Source of the DNA: Microcebus murinus
Taxonomy: Eukaryota > Chordata > Mammalia > Primates > Cheirogaleidae
Direction: 5' to 3'
Assembly (NCBI RefSeq): GCF_040939455.1
Contig: NC_134113.1
Coordinates: forward strand, 19,764,501-19,828,500
Length of the DNA stretch: 64,000 nt
Each line of letters starts with the position of its first letter. Position 1 is the stretch's first letter. Both the position numbers and the translations under genes were made by a program. The notes below the pieces were generated by a model. It was not told the origin of the DNA. It was given only the letters and a program-made list of their open reading frames with translations, and did no database searches. Of this stretch, positions 22,274 to 64,000 are shown one piece after another.

Positions 22274-22466
22274 TCGGGGGTCCTCAAACTTTTTAAACAG
22301 GGGGCCAGTTCACTGTCCCTCAGACTGTTGGAAGGCTGGACTATAGTTTAAAAAAACAATGAACAAATTCCTATGCACACTTGCACATATCTTATTTTGA
22401 AATAAAAAAACAAACGGGCAAAAATACCTGCATGTGGCCCTCGGGCCGTAGTTTGAGGAGGGCTGA
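22274..22466. mobile_element. Short hAT-like nonautonomous DNA transposon
   Basis: Inverted ends GGTCCTCAAACT (left) and AGTTTGAGGAGGGCTG (right) bound about 190 bases. The internal text GGGGGCCAGTTCACTGTCCC and CATGTGGCCCTCGGGCCGTAG is typical of hAT MITEs. An 8-base duplication is not clean. Confidence 0.6.
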
Positions 22467-22479
22467 TCTATATTGATGT

Positions 22480-22960
22480 ATGTAACTAGCTGATTTTCAA
22501 TACCGTGTTTTAGAGTATGAATATACCACTTTATCCATTCTCTTGTGGAAGGATGTTTGGATTGCTTCTAGTTCCTGAATTTTATCAATGGTTCATGAAT
22601 GTTCTTGTACCTATTTTCTTTGGATGGATGGTTCTAAGTTTCTCTCAGAGGAAATTTTAGGATCAGCTTGTTGGGCTAACACGAAGAACTCTTTTGGGAT
22701 TTTGCTCAGATACACATTTAACCAAAGGGATCAATTTGGAATAACTAGCATCGTATGATACTGAATTTTCCTGTCCATGAGCATGGTTATATTTCTTCAT
22801 TTGTGCAGATCTTTCTTAATGCCTTTTAACAAAGTTTTAGAATGTTCTCCATAAAGGTATTGTAAATCTTTTGTTTGATTTATTCCTAACTTCTACATTT
22901 TTTTCTTGCTATTTTAAACTGTCTGTATTTGTTTAAAAAAATGCTTCAATATGCTTCAAA
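22480..22960 (-). repeat. Old L1 fragments, antisense
   Basis: TTTATCCATTCTCTTGTGG, GGATGTTTGGATTGCTTCTAG and GGGATCAATTTGGAATAACT match reverse L1 ORF2 sequence. Confidence 0.55.
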
Positions 22961-23019
22961 CTCTATTGCTAGTATCACATGCTTTTTAGACAAGTGATGA
23001 AAATAAAGCAGTAGTATGA

Positions 23020-23206
23020 AATGTTTTAATTTTAAAAATATAGCATGATTATATTAAACTACATATATTATACAATTTATGCCAAAGTTTAATTTAAATA
23101 ATAAAATCTGCTATACTTTCAGATTAGCAGAATACAACAGAAAGCTCATACTTTGGGGCAAGTCGAGACAGTATAAACTATATTTGGGTATTAGCATAGG
23201 GAGACA
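23020..23206 (-). other. UTP20: UTP20 3' UTR and candidate poly(A) signals
   Basis: On the minus strand, ATTAAA signals lie at 23088-23093 and 23025-23030, downstream of the stop. A short 3' UTR of about 150-200 bases is plausible. The choice between the sites is unresolved. Confidence 0.4.
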
Positions 23207-63306
<40,100 letters not shown>

Positions 63307-63688
63307 CTAGAAAACAAATAAAAACAGAATACCAAATAAAAACATATACAAGAATTATAGAAAAAAACAACAAGTAGAAAAAGCACAGAAATCACAGCAG
63401 AGGATGAAAAGTCAAGGGCCAGTGATTAACAGTTAAAGGACAGATTATGGAAAAAAAATAAAAGGATCCAAAATATCAAGCTACCCAAGAAAAATGGGCA
63501 AAGGTGACCCATGGAAATGTCAGGTACTTGAAAGGAACCAGGTATTTTAGGTTTCAAATGGTCATGAATGGCTGACAGTTGAAGCAGCTAGAAATATTTT
63601 CTAAAATCGAGTCTCTCCTATTGTCTTTAACCATACCAATTATCATCACCTAGGGGTTACAACAGGAGAAATCAAACAAGGAAACAGG

Positions 63689-64000
<312 letters not shown>

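Overview
This is vertebrate nuclear DNA from a primate, most likely a strepsirrhine (a lemur or relative). The evidence is more than 30 Alu-derived copies, many of them dimers carrying a TTAATTGGCCAACTAA-type insertion beside the right-monomer start. I know that insertion from lemur AluL-like subfamilies, not from human Alus. There are also MIR, L2, old L1, Tigger/MER2, hAT and mariner relics. There are no operons, bacterial genes, CRISPR arrays or phage-like regions.

Two protein-coding genes account for all the well-supported coding sequence, and they converge. ARL1 (plus strand, coding 7431-18815) is complete in six coding exons. They join in frame to 181 codons plus stop, the normal length for this Golgi small GTPase. 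A CpG-rich promoter region surrounds exon 1. UTP20 (minus strand, stop at 23207-23209) runs off the right edge. I placed 34 consecutive coding exons from 23207 to 63306. Every junction keeps phase, and together they give 4824 bases, or 1607 residues, of the C-terminal part of this SSU-processome scaffold. The tail-to-tail ARL1/UTP20 pair matches the order on human chromosome 12q23, shown here in the opposite orientation.

Layout: 1-6500 is intergenic DNA upstream of ARL1. It holds an unassigned ORF, an old LTR-like remnant carrying a decayed Hsmar1-like mariner, several Alus, and a nested stack (old L1, solo LTR, Alus). 6500-7700 is the GC-rich ARL1 promoter and first exon. 7700-18800 is the ARL1 body. 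18816-23206 holds the two 3' ends and intergenic repeats. 23207-64000 is UTP20 with repeat-rich introns.

I did not find a new molecular system. The observations most worth following up are: a GC-AG intron at the last ARL1 splice donor; a 166-bp copy of ARL1 intron 2 inserted inside an Alu 1.4 kb downstream; a 60-bp retroposed tail with a 14-bp target duplication inside another Alu; a solo LTR with readable ends nested in an L1; the mariner copy, whose family is usually linked to anthropoids; an inverted Alu pair tightly flanking one UTP20 exon; and a tandem duplication that doubles a perfect 14-bp palindrome. All family names are from memory of consensus sequences; no database search was run.
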